Part shown: positions 9,001-21,000 of the stretch, piece by piece | Layout: each line of letters opens with the position of its first letter | Numbering within the stretch: position 1 is the first letter of the stretch | DNA from: Streptomyces ortus | Lineage (GTDB): Bacteria > Actinomycetota > Actinomycetes > Streptomycetales > Streptomycetaceae | Direction of reading: 5' to 3' | NCBI RefSeq assembly: GCF_026341275.1 | Contig: NZ_JAIFZO010000001.1 | Coordinates: 387,910-451,909, forward strand | DNA length: 64,000 nucleotides | Made by a program: the position numbers and the translations under genes | Notes under the pieces: model-generated | Seen by the model: the letters and a program-made list of their open reading frames with translations, nothing else | Databases searched by the model: none | What the model was told of the DNA's origin: nothing

Positions 9001-12000
9001 GATCAAAAGAGGCAGGCGGCGGAAGGATCTGCTGATACGGCCTGCCCTCATCGGATGTGAAGACGGTCCGCAGTACCTCGTGCCGGCCCACCACGTCACC
9101 CAGCGCGGCCTGTAGAGCACCGACATCCAACGCCCCGGTCAGCCGCAGGGCCACCGGAATGTTGTACGTCGCCGAGGGACCCTCCAACTCCGCCAGGAAC
9201 CACAGTCGTTGCTGCGCGAACGAGACCGGTAGCCTCCTGGGGCGTGCCCTCGCGACCAGTGCGGGACGTGCCGCGCCCGAATCCGTCAGACACCGCGCGA
9301 GTCCGGCCACGGTCGGAGCCTCGAACAGCGCCCGCATCGTGACTTCCACGCCGAGGGCCGTCCGGATCCTGTTGGTCAGCTGCACCGCGAGCAGGGAGTG
9401 GCCGCCCAGTTCGAAGAAGTTGTCGTCCACGCCTACGGTGGGCAGGCCGAGGACTTCGGCGAACACCGAGCACAGGATTTCTTCCTGCACCGTGGCAGGC
9501 CCCCGGCCGCGGTCGCCCGCCTGGTGGTCCGGGGCGGGGAGCGCCCTACGATCCACTTTGCCATTCACCGTCAACGGCAGCGCATCCAGAACCACCAGCG
9601 CGGACGGCACCATGTACTCCGGCAACACGCTCTGCAGATGCGTACGCAGGACAGCGCTGTCGACACCTCCTGGGCCGCTCGCCGAGGTGAGGTAGCCGAC
9701 CAGGCGCTTGTCACCGGGGCGGTCCTCACGCACCACCACCGCCGCCTGACCCACGGACGGATGGGCGAGCAGCCCGGCCTCCACCTCACCCAACTCGATC
9801 CGAAAACCCCGTACCTTCACCTGGTCGTCGGTCCGCCCGAGATACTCCAACTCTCCGTCGGCGTTCCAGCGGGCCAGGTCACCGGTGCGGTACATCCGCT
9901 CACCCGAGCCACTGAACGGATTCGCCACGAACCGTTCCGCCGTCAGTCCCGGCCGGCCCAGATACCCCCGCGCCAGGCCTGCGCCGGCCAGGTACAGCTC
10001 GCCCGCGACACTTACCGGCACCGGGCGCAAGGCCGAGTCCAGCACGTACACCTGGGTGTTGAGGATGGGCGTGCCGATGGACGGGGTGACGTCGTCGTCG
10101 GTGGACAGAGGTCCGGTGGTGGTGGCGCAGACGGTGGATTCGGTCGGTCCGTAGGCGTTGACCAGACGACGGCCGCCGCCCCAGAGCGCGGCCAGGTTCT
10201 GGCTCAGGGCTTCACCGGCCGTGATGAGGGTGGTGAGCGACGGCAGGCTGTCCGGCTCCATGAGAGCCAGCACCGCGGGGGGCAAGGTGGCATGGGTGAC
10301 GGATCGTTCGGCGACGAGGCGGACGAGTGCCTGGCCGGGGAGCAGGTCGTGGGACGGGGCCGCCACCAGGCAGGCGCCGTTGCACAGGGCCATCACCGTC
10401 TCCCACACGGCCGCGTCGAAGCTGGCCGAGGCGAACTGCAGCACCCGGCTCCCTGCCGTGACCGCGAACTCCGCCGCCTGCAGGCTGGTCAGGCTCGGCA
10501 GTCCCTGATGCGTGACGGCCACCCCCTTGGGCCGTCCCGTCGAACCGGAGGTGTAGATGACATACGCGGGGTGGGCGGGCAGCAGAGGGATACGACGTTC
10601 GGTGTCCGTGAGGTCGGAGGTGTCGAGCCTCTTGAGTGCGGCAGTGGCACGGGGGTCGTCGACGGCCAGGTGGGGCACCTCTTCGTCGGTGAGGCGGGGG
10701 GTGAGGCCCGTGGTGGTGAGCGCCAGGAGTGGCTGGGCGTCGGTGAGCATGTAGGTGACGCGGTCGGCGGGGTAGTCCGGGTCGACGGGCAGATAGGCGC
10801 CGCCTGCCTTGGTCACCGCGAGGAAGGCGACGACGAGGTCGGCCGAACGGGGCATCATCACCGCGACCAGCGACTCGGGACCCACTCCACGATCGACCAG
10901 CAGCCGGGCAAGCCGGTTGGCACGCGAATTGAGTTCCGCATAACTCAGTTCCACGTCCTCGAAGACCAGCGCGGTCGCGTCGGGGGTGCGGGTGGCCTGG
11001 GCCTGGAACAGCTCCGGCAGCGTCGCCGCCGCCACCTCCCGGGCGGTGTCGTTCCACTCGACCAGAATCCGCTTCCGCTCCGCCGGATTGAGGACGTCCA
11101 CCGCGCTCATCCGGTGGTGCGGTGCTGTCTCCAGGGCTGTGACGACGCTCTCGGCGGCGGTGTGGACCATGGCGCACAGCGATGGGCCCGAGACAGGTTC
11201 GGCGACCTGCACCGTGAAGGCGAAGCCGTCACCCGTGTCGTCGACGCTCAGGGCGACCGGGTAGTTGGTCCGCTCCTGGTCGTACAGCAACTCGACGCCG
11301 TCGAGGCCGTTGTCCGTGCGTGGCTCGCTGCTCCTGGAGTGCCGGTAGTTGAACAGGGAGGTGAACAGCGGGGTGTCCGCCTTGATGCCGCTGGCCTGGC
11401 GGGCGAGCTTCAGAGGGGCGTGTTCGTGGACGAGCAGGTCGGCCAGCTGGTTCTGCACCGACCGGACCGTGTCCCCCACCGGCGCGCCGTGCGTCCGTAC
11501 CCGTACCGGCAGGGAGTTGATGAACAGGCCAAGAACGCGGTCCGCGCCGCTTCCCGCGGCCATACGGCCGAACAGGACCGTCCCGAACACGACGTCGTCC
11601 CGGCCCGAGGTGGCTGCCAGAACCCGCGCCCACACCACATGCAGGACCGTGGCCGGACTCACGCCCAGCCGGCGGGACTGGCCCCGCAGTCGCCGTGCGA
11701 GGTCCGCGTCCATCACGCGCCGGGACTCCGTCACCCCGGTGCCGTCGCCGCGGACGTCGAGCAGGCCGAACGGAGCGGTCGGCTCGGTCACGTCTCCCAG
11801 CAGGGTGGAGAAGTATTTCTGGTGTTCCTCCTGCGCCACCCGTAGGCGGGCCTGGGCAACGAAGTTCCGGAACGGCAGGGGCGCGGGCAGAGTGTCCTCG
11901 CGGCCCGTGGTGAATGCGCGCACCTCTTGCAGCAGTACGTCCAGCGTGGTGTGGTCCGAGATCAGGTGATGGGCCTGGACGAGTGCGAGCCGCTGACCGT

Positions 12001-15000
12001 TCACCGGGTCGGTCGCCGTGTACACGCGGATCAGCGGTGCCTGGCCGATGTCCATCGATCCAGGACACGCGGCCAGCATCCGGCCGGTCGCCTCGTCGTC
12101 AGGGCCCTCGGGCAGGTTGACGTCTTCCACCGGAATCGCGGCCCGACGCACCACCACCTGGACGGGTTCGCGCAGTCCTTCCCACAGGACGGCGGTCCGC
12201 AGGATGTCATGCCGGTCGACGACTTTCTGCAGTGCGCTCACGAACCCGTCGAGCCGCTGCCGGGAGTCGAACCCCAACAGCACCGGCAGTACGTACACGT
12301 CGGCGCCGTCACCGGAGTCACCCATCAGGTGGTGGAAGAGGATTCCTTCCTGGAGCGGTGCCAGCGGGTACACATCCGCCACGTTGCCCGCTCCGCCGGG
12401 CACCCGGGCCACGATCCGGTCGATCTCGGCGCTGGTCAGATCCACCATGGGGAGCATGTCGGGGGAAAGGGTCGCGGCGTTCTCCGGGATCCGGTTCTCC
12501 GGCACCGCGACCTCGGCCCGCCCTTCCGACGCGGCCAGGCCGGCAGCCGTGGGCGCCGTGAACAACGACCGCACGTCGACCGACATCCCCCGGGCACGGA
12601 GCAGCTCGACCACCCGCACCGCGAGCAGTGAGTGGCCGCCCAGTTCGAAGAAGTTGTCGTCCACGCCGACGGTGGGCAGGCCGAGGACTTCGGCGAACAC
12701 CGAGCACAGGATTTCCTCCTGCACCGTGGCCGGCCCCCGGCCGCGGTCGCCCGCCTGGTGGTCCGGGGCGGGCAACGCCTTCCGATCCAGCTTGCCGCTC
12801 GCGGTCAGCGGCAGCGCGTCCAGGGTCACCAGCGTGGACGGCACCATGTATTCCGGCAGCCTCGTGCCGAGATGGGTGCGCAGGGCAGCGGTGTCGACTG
12901 CGCCGGTGTGACCGATGGCGGGTACGAGGTAGCCGACCAGGCGCTTGTCCCCGGGACGGTCCTCGCGTACGACAACCGCCGCCTGACCCACGGACGGGTG
13001 CGCGCTCAACGCGGCCTCCACCTCACCCAGTTCGATCCGGAAACCCCGAATCTTCACCTGGTCGTCGGTTCGCCCGAGATACTCCAACTCTCCGTCGGCG
13101 TTCCAGCGGGCGAGGTCGCCGGTGCGGTACATCCGTTTGCCTGAGCCGCCGTAGGGGTTGGCGACGAACCGCTCCGATGTCAGTCCTGGGCGGCCCAGAT
13201 ATCCGCGGGCCAGGCCTGTGCCGGCCAGGTACAGCTCGCCGGCGACACCTACCGGCACCGGGCGCAAGGCCGAGTCCAGCACGTACACCCGGGTGTTGGG
13301 GATGGGCGTGCCGATGGACGGGGTGACGTCGTCGGCGGTGGACAGAGGTCGGGTGGTGGTGGCGCAGACGGTGGATTCGGTCGGTCCGTAGGCGTTGACC
13401 AGACGACGGCCGTCGGCCCAGAGCGCGGCCACGTTCTGACTCAGGGCCTCGCCACCGGCGATGAGGGTGGTGAGCGACGGCAGGCTGTCCGGCTCCATGA
13501 GAGCCAGTACCGCGGGAGGCAGAAGGGCGTGGGTGACGGATCGTTCGGTGACGAGGCGGACGAGTGCCTGGCCGGGGAGCAGGTCGTGGGACGGGGCCGC
13601 CACCAGGCAGGCGCCGTTGCACAAGGCCGTCACCGTTTCCCATACCGCCGCGTCGAAGCTGGCCGAGGCGAACTGCAGCACCCGGCTCCCTGTCGTGACC
13701 GCGAACTCCGCCGCCTGCGGGCCGGTCAGGCTCGGCAGTCCCTGATGCGTGACGGCCACCCCCTTCGGCCGTCCCGTCGAACCGGAGGTGTAGATGACAT
13801 ACGCGGGATGCGCCGGCAACAGGGGCGTACGGCGCTCGGCGTCGGTGAGGTCTCTCGCGGCGAGCTCGTCGAGCGCGGTGAGGGTACGAGGGTCGTCGAC
13901 AGCCACGTAGGGCGGATGGCTGACGGTGAGGCGGGGGGTGAGGTCCGTGGTGGTGAGCACCAGGAGTGGCTGGGCGTCGGTGAGCATGTAGGTGACGCGG
14001 TCGGCGGGGTAGTCCGGGTCGACGGGCAGATAGGCGCCGCCTGCCTTGGTCACCGCGAGGAAGGCGACGACGAGGTCGGCCGAACGGGGCATCATCACCG
14101 CGACCAGCGACTCGGGGCTCACTCCGCGATCGACCAGCAGCCGGGCAAGCCGGTTGGCACGCGAATTGAGTTCCGCATAACTCAGTTCCACGTCCTCGAA
14201 GACCAGCGCGGTCGCGTCGGGGGTGCGGGTGACCTGGGCCTGGAACAGCTCCGGCAGCGTCGCCGCCGTCACCTTGCGGGTGGTGTCGTTCCATCTTGCG
14301 ACGACTTGGTGTCGTTCCTCTGCTGACAGTACGTCCACGCCGCTGACCTGCTGGTGGGGGTGGGCGGTGACGGTGTCCAGGACGCGGACGAACCGCTCCG
14401 CCAGGGTCTCCACGGTTGTGCGGTCGAACAGGTCGAGGGCGTAGTCGATACCGCCGGTCAGACCGGCCGGACGGGCATCACGGCCCGCACGGCTGCCAGG
14501 GGGAGCGTCGGTGTGGAAGGTCTCGGTCAGAGCGAAGGACAGGTCGAATTTGGCTGCCGGTTCGCCGGTGGGCAGGTGTTCGGTGTCGATGCCGGGGAGA
14601 TCGAGGGCGGCCTCTGCGGTGTTCTGCAGGGCGAGCATGACCTGGAACAGGGGATGGCGGGCCATCGACCGGACCGGGGCGAGGTCCTCGACCAATCGCT
14701 CGAAGGGCACATCCTGATGTGCGAACGCGGCCAGACCGTTCTCCCGGACCTGCTCCAGCAGCGCGGCGAACGAGGGATCACCGGAGAGATCCGTGCGCAT
14801 CACCAGCGTGTTGACGAAGAATCCCACCAACTCGTCCAGCGCCTCGTCCGTGCGGCCCGCGACCGGAGTGCCCACCGGAATGTCCTGTCCCGCCCCCACC
14901 CGGCACAGCAACACCGCCAGCGCCGCCTGCAACACCATGAAGACCGTCACGCCTTCGGCGCGGGCCAGTTCCGCCACCCGGGCATGCAGTTCAGCGGGCA

Positions 15001-18000
15001 CCCGCACATCCACCCGGCCGCCACGGTGCGAAGCCACCGCCGGCCGCGGCCGGTCGAACGGCAACACCAACTCCTGCGGTATCCCGTCCAATGCCTTGCG
15101 CCAGAAACCCAACTGCCGGTTCAGCACACTGTCCGGATCATCCTCACCTCCCAGCAGCTCGCGCTGCCACACCGCGTAATCCGCGTACTGCACCCCCAAC
15201 GGCACCCACCCAGGCACCCCGCCAGCAACACGAGCCCCATAGGCAACCGACACATCACGCGCCAGCGGCCCCATCGACCATCCGTCACCGGCGATGTGGT
15301 GCACGACGACGACCAGGACGTGTTCGTCGGTACCTGTCTGGAACAGCGAGGCCCGCAAGGGGGTCTCGGTCGCGAGGTCGAAGCAGTGACCCGCCGCCCG
15401 GTCGACCGCCGCCCCGATTTCGGTCACCCGCTCGACCGCCAGGGACACCGACACCTCGTCGACCGGAAGGATCCGCTGGTAGGGCTGTCCGTCCACCGTC
15501 GCCAACACGGTCCGCAGCACCTCGTGCCGGCCCACCACGTCACCCAGCGCCATCCGCAACGCCTCGACGTCCAGGTCACCCGTCAGCCGCAGGGCCACCG
15601 GAATGTTGTACGTCGACGACGGGCCCTCCAACTCCGCCAGGAACCACAGTCGTTGCTGCGCGAAGGAGACCGGCACCCGTTCCGCCCGCTCCGCGCGGAC
15701 CAACGGCAGCCGCCGTACATCCGAAGACGCCAACCGATCCGCCAGAGCGGCCACGGTCGGTCCCTCGAACACCGTCCGGATCGCCACCTCCGCGTCGAAA
15801 ACCGACCGGACACGACTCACCAACCGAGTCGCCAGCAGTGAGTGGCCGCCCAGTTCGAAGAAGTTGTCGTCCACGCCTACGGTGGACAGGCCGAGGACTT
15901 CGGCGAACACCGAGCACAGGATCTCTTCCTGCACCGTGGCCGGCCCCCGCCCGCGGTCGCCCGCCTGGTGGTCCGGGGCGGGCAGAGCCCTACGATCCAC
16001 TTTGCCGTTCACCGTCAACGGCAGCGCGTCCAGAACCACCAGCACCGACGGCACCATGTACTCCGGCAACACGCTCTGCAGATGCGTACGCAGGACAGCG
16101 ATGTCGACGCCCCCTGGGCCGCCCGCCGAGGCGAGGTAGCCGACCAGGCGCTTGTCACCGGGGCGGTCCTCACGCACCACCACCGCCGCCTGACCCACGG
16201 ACCGATGGGCGAGTAGCCCGGCCTCCACCTCACCCAACTCGATCCGGAAACCCCGTACCTTCACCTGGTCATCAGCACGGCCCAGATACTCCAGTTGTCC
16301 CTCGGCGTTCCACCGCGCCAGGTCCCCGGTGCGATACATCCGCTCACCTGACCCACTGAACGGATTCGCCACGAACCGTTCCGCCGTCAACCCCGGCCGG
16401 CCCAGATACCCCCGCGCCAGTTGGGCACCTGCCAGGTACAGTTCGCCCGCCACCCCCGGCGGTACCGGCCGCAAGGCGACGTCCAGCACGAAGACGCTCG
16501 TGCTGGGGACGGGGTGGCCGATGGGGACGGCACCCGGTGCATCCGGGTCCTCGGGACGGATGGTGAAGGTGACACATCCGACGGCCGCCTCAGTGGGCCC
16601 GTACTCGTTCGTGATCAGCACGTCCCCGTGCGCGGACCGCCACCGTGTGAGCTGCTCACCCGTGAGGTTCTCGCCGCCGACGACGAGGTCTCCCCGGATG
16701 AAGGATCCGGCGGGCTCCTCGGACAGCAGGATCAGGTGACTGGGCGTCACTTTGAGGAAAGTGGGCGCCAGTTCGGTGGCAAGCCCGTCCTGGATGTCCG
16801 CGATGTGCAGGGCGCCGCCCGAGATCAGCGTCCCGTACAAGGGTGTGACGGTCAGGTCGAACGCGACCGACGAGTGCAGCACGGTCCGGCCGCTCAGCCC
16901 GGGGTATGCGCCGACTGCCCAGTCGAGGTAGTGGGAGACCGCCGCGTGGCTCACCTCGACACCCTTGGGGCGTCCTGTGGAGCCGGAGGTGTAGATCACG
17001 TAGGCGGGGTGGGCGGGCAGGAGCGCCGCCGCTCGTTCGTGCTGCGTGAGGTTCCCCCCGGCCATGGCGGACAGGGCCGCGGTGGTGTCCGGGGAATCCG
17101 TCACGATGCGCGTCACACCGTCGTCCGCATCGGTGTCCGTGTAGGTGTCCGCATTGGTTCCCGTGTTGCTGTCCGCACCCACCGCGCCTGTCACTGCCTG
17201 GTGTGTGACCAGCGCTCTGACCTGGGCGTCGTCGAGCATGTAGGTGATGCGTTCGGCGGGGTAGGCAGGGTCGATCGGGACGTACGCGGCTCCGGTCTTG
17301 ACCACGGCGAGGAGTGCGACGACGAGGTCGGGGGAGCGGTCCATCAGCACCGCCACACGTTCTTCCGGCCCGGCACCCCTCTCCACGAGGAGGCGGGCCA
17401 GCCGGTTCGCGCGCGTGTTCAGCTCCGCGTAGGCCACCTCGGCGTCGTCGAAAACCACCGCGGTCGCGTCAGGGGTACGTGCGACCTGAGCCTCGAACAG
17501 TTCGGCCAGCGTGGTCCGCGGAACTTCGTGGGCGGCGGCGCTCCCCACTCCGTGCAGGGCGTTCCACCCGGAGAGGATCCGTTCCCGCTCCGCGGTGTCC
17601 AGCACATCGATACGGCTGACCGGCACCGACGGATCCGTTGTCACGGTCTCCAGGACCAGGAGGAAGCGCCGCACGATCGCCTCGACGCTCGCGGGATCGA
17701 ACAGGTCGGTGGCATAGATGACCAGTCCGGTCAGGCCCGCTGGGATGCCGTCGTCGGTGATCTGCTCGGCGAGTTGGAAGTCCAGGTCGAACTTGGCCGG
17801 GACGACGCCCGCGAGCAGTACCTCGGTGTTCAGGCCGAGCAGGTCGAGGCGGACCGCGGCGGTGTTCTGCAGGGTGAGCATGATCTGGAACAGCGGGTGG
17901 CGGCTCATCGACCGGACCGGGGCCAGGTCCTCCACCAGCCGCTCGAAGGGCACATCCTGATGCGTGTAGGCGCCGAGGTCCGTTTCCCTCGTCCTGGCCA

Positions 18001-21000
18001 GCAGTTGCAGGAAGGTCGGGTCGCCGGACAGGTCCGAGCGCAGGACGAGGGTGTTGACGAAGAACCCGACCAGGTCGTCCAGCGCCTCGTCGGTGCGGCC
18101 GGCGACCGGGGTGCCGACGGGGATGTCGTCTCCGGCCCCGAGGCGGTGCAGCAGGACGGCCAGCGCCGCCTGCACCACCATGAACACGGTCACGCCCTGT
18201 GCTCTGGCCAGTTCCTTCAGGGCACCGTGGATCCGGGCGTCGATGGTCAGTTCGACGCTTCCGCCCTGGTGGGTGGAGACCGTTGGCCGTGGCCGGTCGA
18301 ACGGCAACGTCAGTTCCAGGGGCAGGTCGGCCAGTGCCTCACGCCAGTAACCGAGTTGTCGGGACAGCACACTGGCCGAGTCGGCTTCCTCACCGAGCAG
18401 TTGGCGCTGCCACCGGCTGTAGTCGGCGTACTGCACCGACAACGTTGCCCAGTGCGGCGTCCGACCGGCGGACCGTGCCGTGTAGGCGGCTGACAGATCA
18501 CGTGCCAGCGGCGCCATCGACCATCCGTCACCGGCGATGTGGTGCACGACGACGACCAGGACGTGTTCGTCGGTACCTGTCTGGAACAGCGAGGCCCGCA
18601 AGGGGATCTCGGTCGCGAGGTCGAAGCAGTGACCCGCTGCCCGGTCGACCACCGCCCCGATATCGGTCACCCGCTCGACCGCGAGGGACACCGACACCTC
18701 GTCGACCGGAAGGATCCGCTGGTAGGGCTGTCCGTCCACCGTCGCGAACACCGTCCGCAGCACCTCGTGCCGGCCCACCACGTCACCCAGCGCGGCCTGT
18801 AGAGCACCGACATCCAACGCCCCGGTCATCCGCAGGGCCACCGGAATGTTGTACGTCGACGACGGGCCCTCCAACTCCGCCAGGAACCACAGTCGTTGCT
18901 GCGCGAACGAGACCGGCACCCGTTCCGCCCGTTCCGCGCGGACCAACGGCAGCCGCCGCGCATCCGAAGACGCCAACCGATCCGCCAGAGCGGCCACGGT
19001 CGGTCCCTCGAACACCGTCCGGATCGCCACCTCCGCGCCAAAAACCGACCGGACACGACTCACCAACCGAGTCGCCAGCAGTGAGTGGCCGCCCAGTTCG
19101 AAGAAGTTGTCGTCCACGCCTACGGTGGACAGGCCGAGGACTTCGGCGAACACCGAGCACAGGAGTTCCTCCTGCACCGTGGCCGGACCCCGGCCACCAC
19201 CGGACGGCTGGAACTCCGGCGCGGGCAGAGCCCCGCGATTCAGCTTGCCGTTCACCGTCAACGGCAGCGCGTCCAGAACCACCAGCACCGACGGCACCAT
19301 GTACTCCGGCAACACCCTCTGGAGATGCCGACGCATGACAGCGTTGTCCAGCCCCTCCGGGCCGCTCGCCGGAACGACGTAGCCGACCAGGCGCTTGTCG
19401 CCAGGACGGTCCTCGCGTACGACCACGACCGCCTGAGCCACTGAGGGATGGGCGAGCAGCCCGGCCTCCACCTCACCCAGCTCGATCCGGAAACCCCGTA
19501 CCTTCACCTGGTCATCGGTCCGCCCCAGATACTCCAACTCGCCATCGGTGTTCCAACGGGCCAGGTCGCCGGTGCGGTACATCCGTTCACCCGAGCCGCT
19601 GTAGGGGTTGGCGACGAACCGCTCCGATGTCAGTCCCGGCCGGCCCAGATACCCGCGGGCCAGGCCCGCACCGGCCAGGTACAGCTCACCCGCGACACCC
19701 ACCGGCACCGGACGCAGGGCCGGGTCCAGCACGTACACCTGGGTGTTCCAGATCGGACGGCCGATGGGGACGCCGCTGTCGCCGGTGTCGCTGTCACACG
19801 TCCATGCGGTGACCTCGACCGAGGCCTCGGTGGGGCCGTAGAGGTTGTGCAGCGGAATATCCAGAACGTTCCGGAAGTGCCTGACGACGTCTCCGGCAAG
19901 TGCTTCGCCGCTGCAGAACACGGCTCGCAGGCCGGTACAGGCGACGGCGGCCGGTTCACGGAGGAAGACCTGCAGCAGGGACGGAACGAAGTGCGCGATC
20001 GTGACATGTTCGCGTTGGATCAACTCTGCCAGGTATCCGGGGTCGCGGTGGCCCGAGGGCTTGGCGACGACCATCGTCGCGCCCTGCAGCAGCGGCCAGA
20101 AGAACTCCCGTACTGACACGTCGAACCCGAAGGGGGTCTTCTGCAGCACCCGGTCCGAGGCGGTCAAGTGGTAGGTGCCCTGCAGCCATGTCAGCCAGTT
20201 GACGATGCCCGCGTGTGGTACGGCCACACCCTTCGGCTGTCCGGTGGAGCCTGAGGTGTAGATGACGTAGGCGGGGTGAGCGGGCAGCAGGGCGGCACGG
20301 CGTTCGGTGTCGGTGGGGTCGGTGTCGTCGAAGCCTTGGAGCGCGGTCATGCTGCGGGGGTCGTCGACGGCCAGGCACGGCACCTCTCCGCCGGTGAGCC
20401 GGGAAACCAGGTCCGTGCTGGTGAGCACCAGACGGGGCCGTGCGTCGGCGAGGACGTGAGTGACGCGGACGGCGGGGTAGTCCGGGTCGACGGGTACGTA
20501 CGCGCCGCCGGCCTTGACCACCGCCAGGAGGGCGACCACCAGGTCGACGGAACGGTGCATCATCACCGCGACCGGCGACTCGGGTCCCACGCCCCGGTCG
20601 ATCAGGAGCCGGGCGAGGCGGTTGGCCCGCGCGTTGAGGTCCGCATAGGTCACCTCGGCACCCTCGAAGACCACCGCGGTCGCGTCGGGGGTGCGGGCGG
20701 CCCGGTCCTGGAACAGCTCCGGCAGCGTCGCCGCCGTCACCTCCCGGGCGGTGTCGTTCCACTCCTCCAGGACCCGTCGCTGCTCGGAGCGGCTCATCAA
20801 AGTGATCCGGTGTACGCGTTCATCCGCGGCGGAACTCGCCATCCAGTTCAGCACGCCGAGGAACTGGGCGGCGTGCTCCTGCACCGCTTTCCGGCTGTAG
20901 AGATCCGGATTGGCCTCCACGACCACGGACATCCTGCCGTCGGACGACCTGTCGTACACCGAAACCGACAGGTCGTTGAAATTTATGCCACCGAGCCCGT

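Noticed and set aside
11700..12514. Reading the module 4 N-terminal domain as a separate epimerization domain
   Set aside because: There is only one condensation-fold unit between T3 and A4; an E domain would need a second one for peptide bond formation. The dual-type signature explains it better.
17105..17190. Repetitive DNA in A2 considered as a CRISPR-like or mobile element
   Set aside because: Units are a few bases long, stay in frame and lie in a coding loop; there is no spacer structure.
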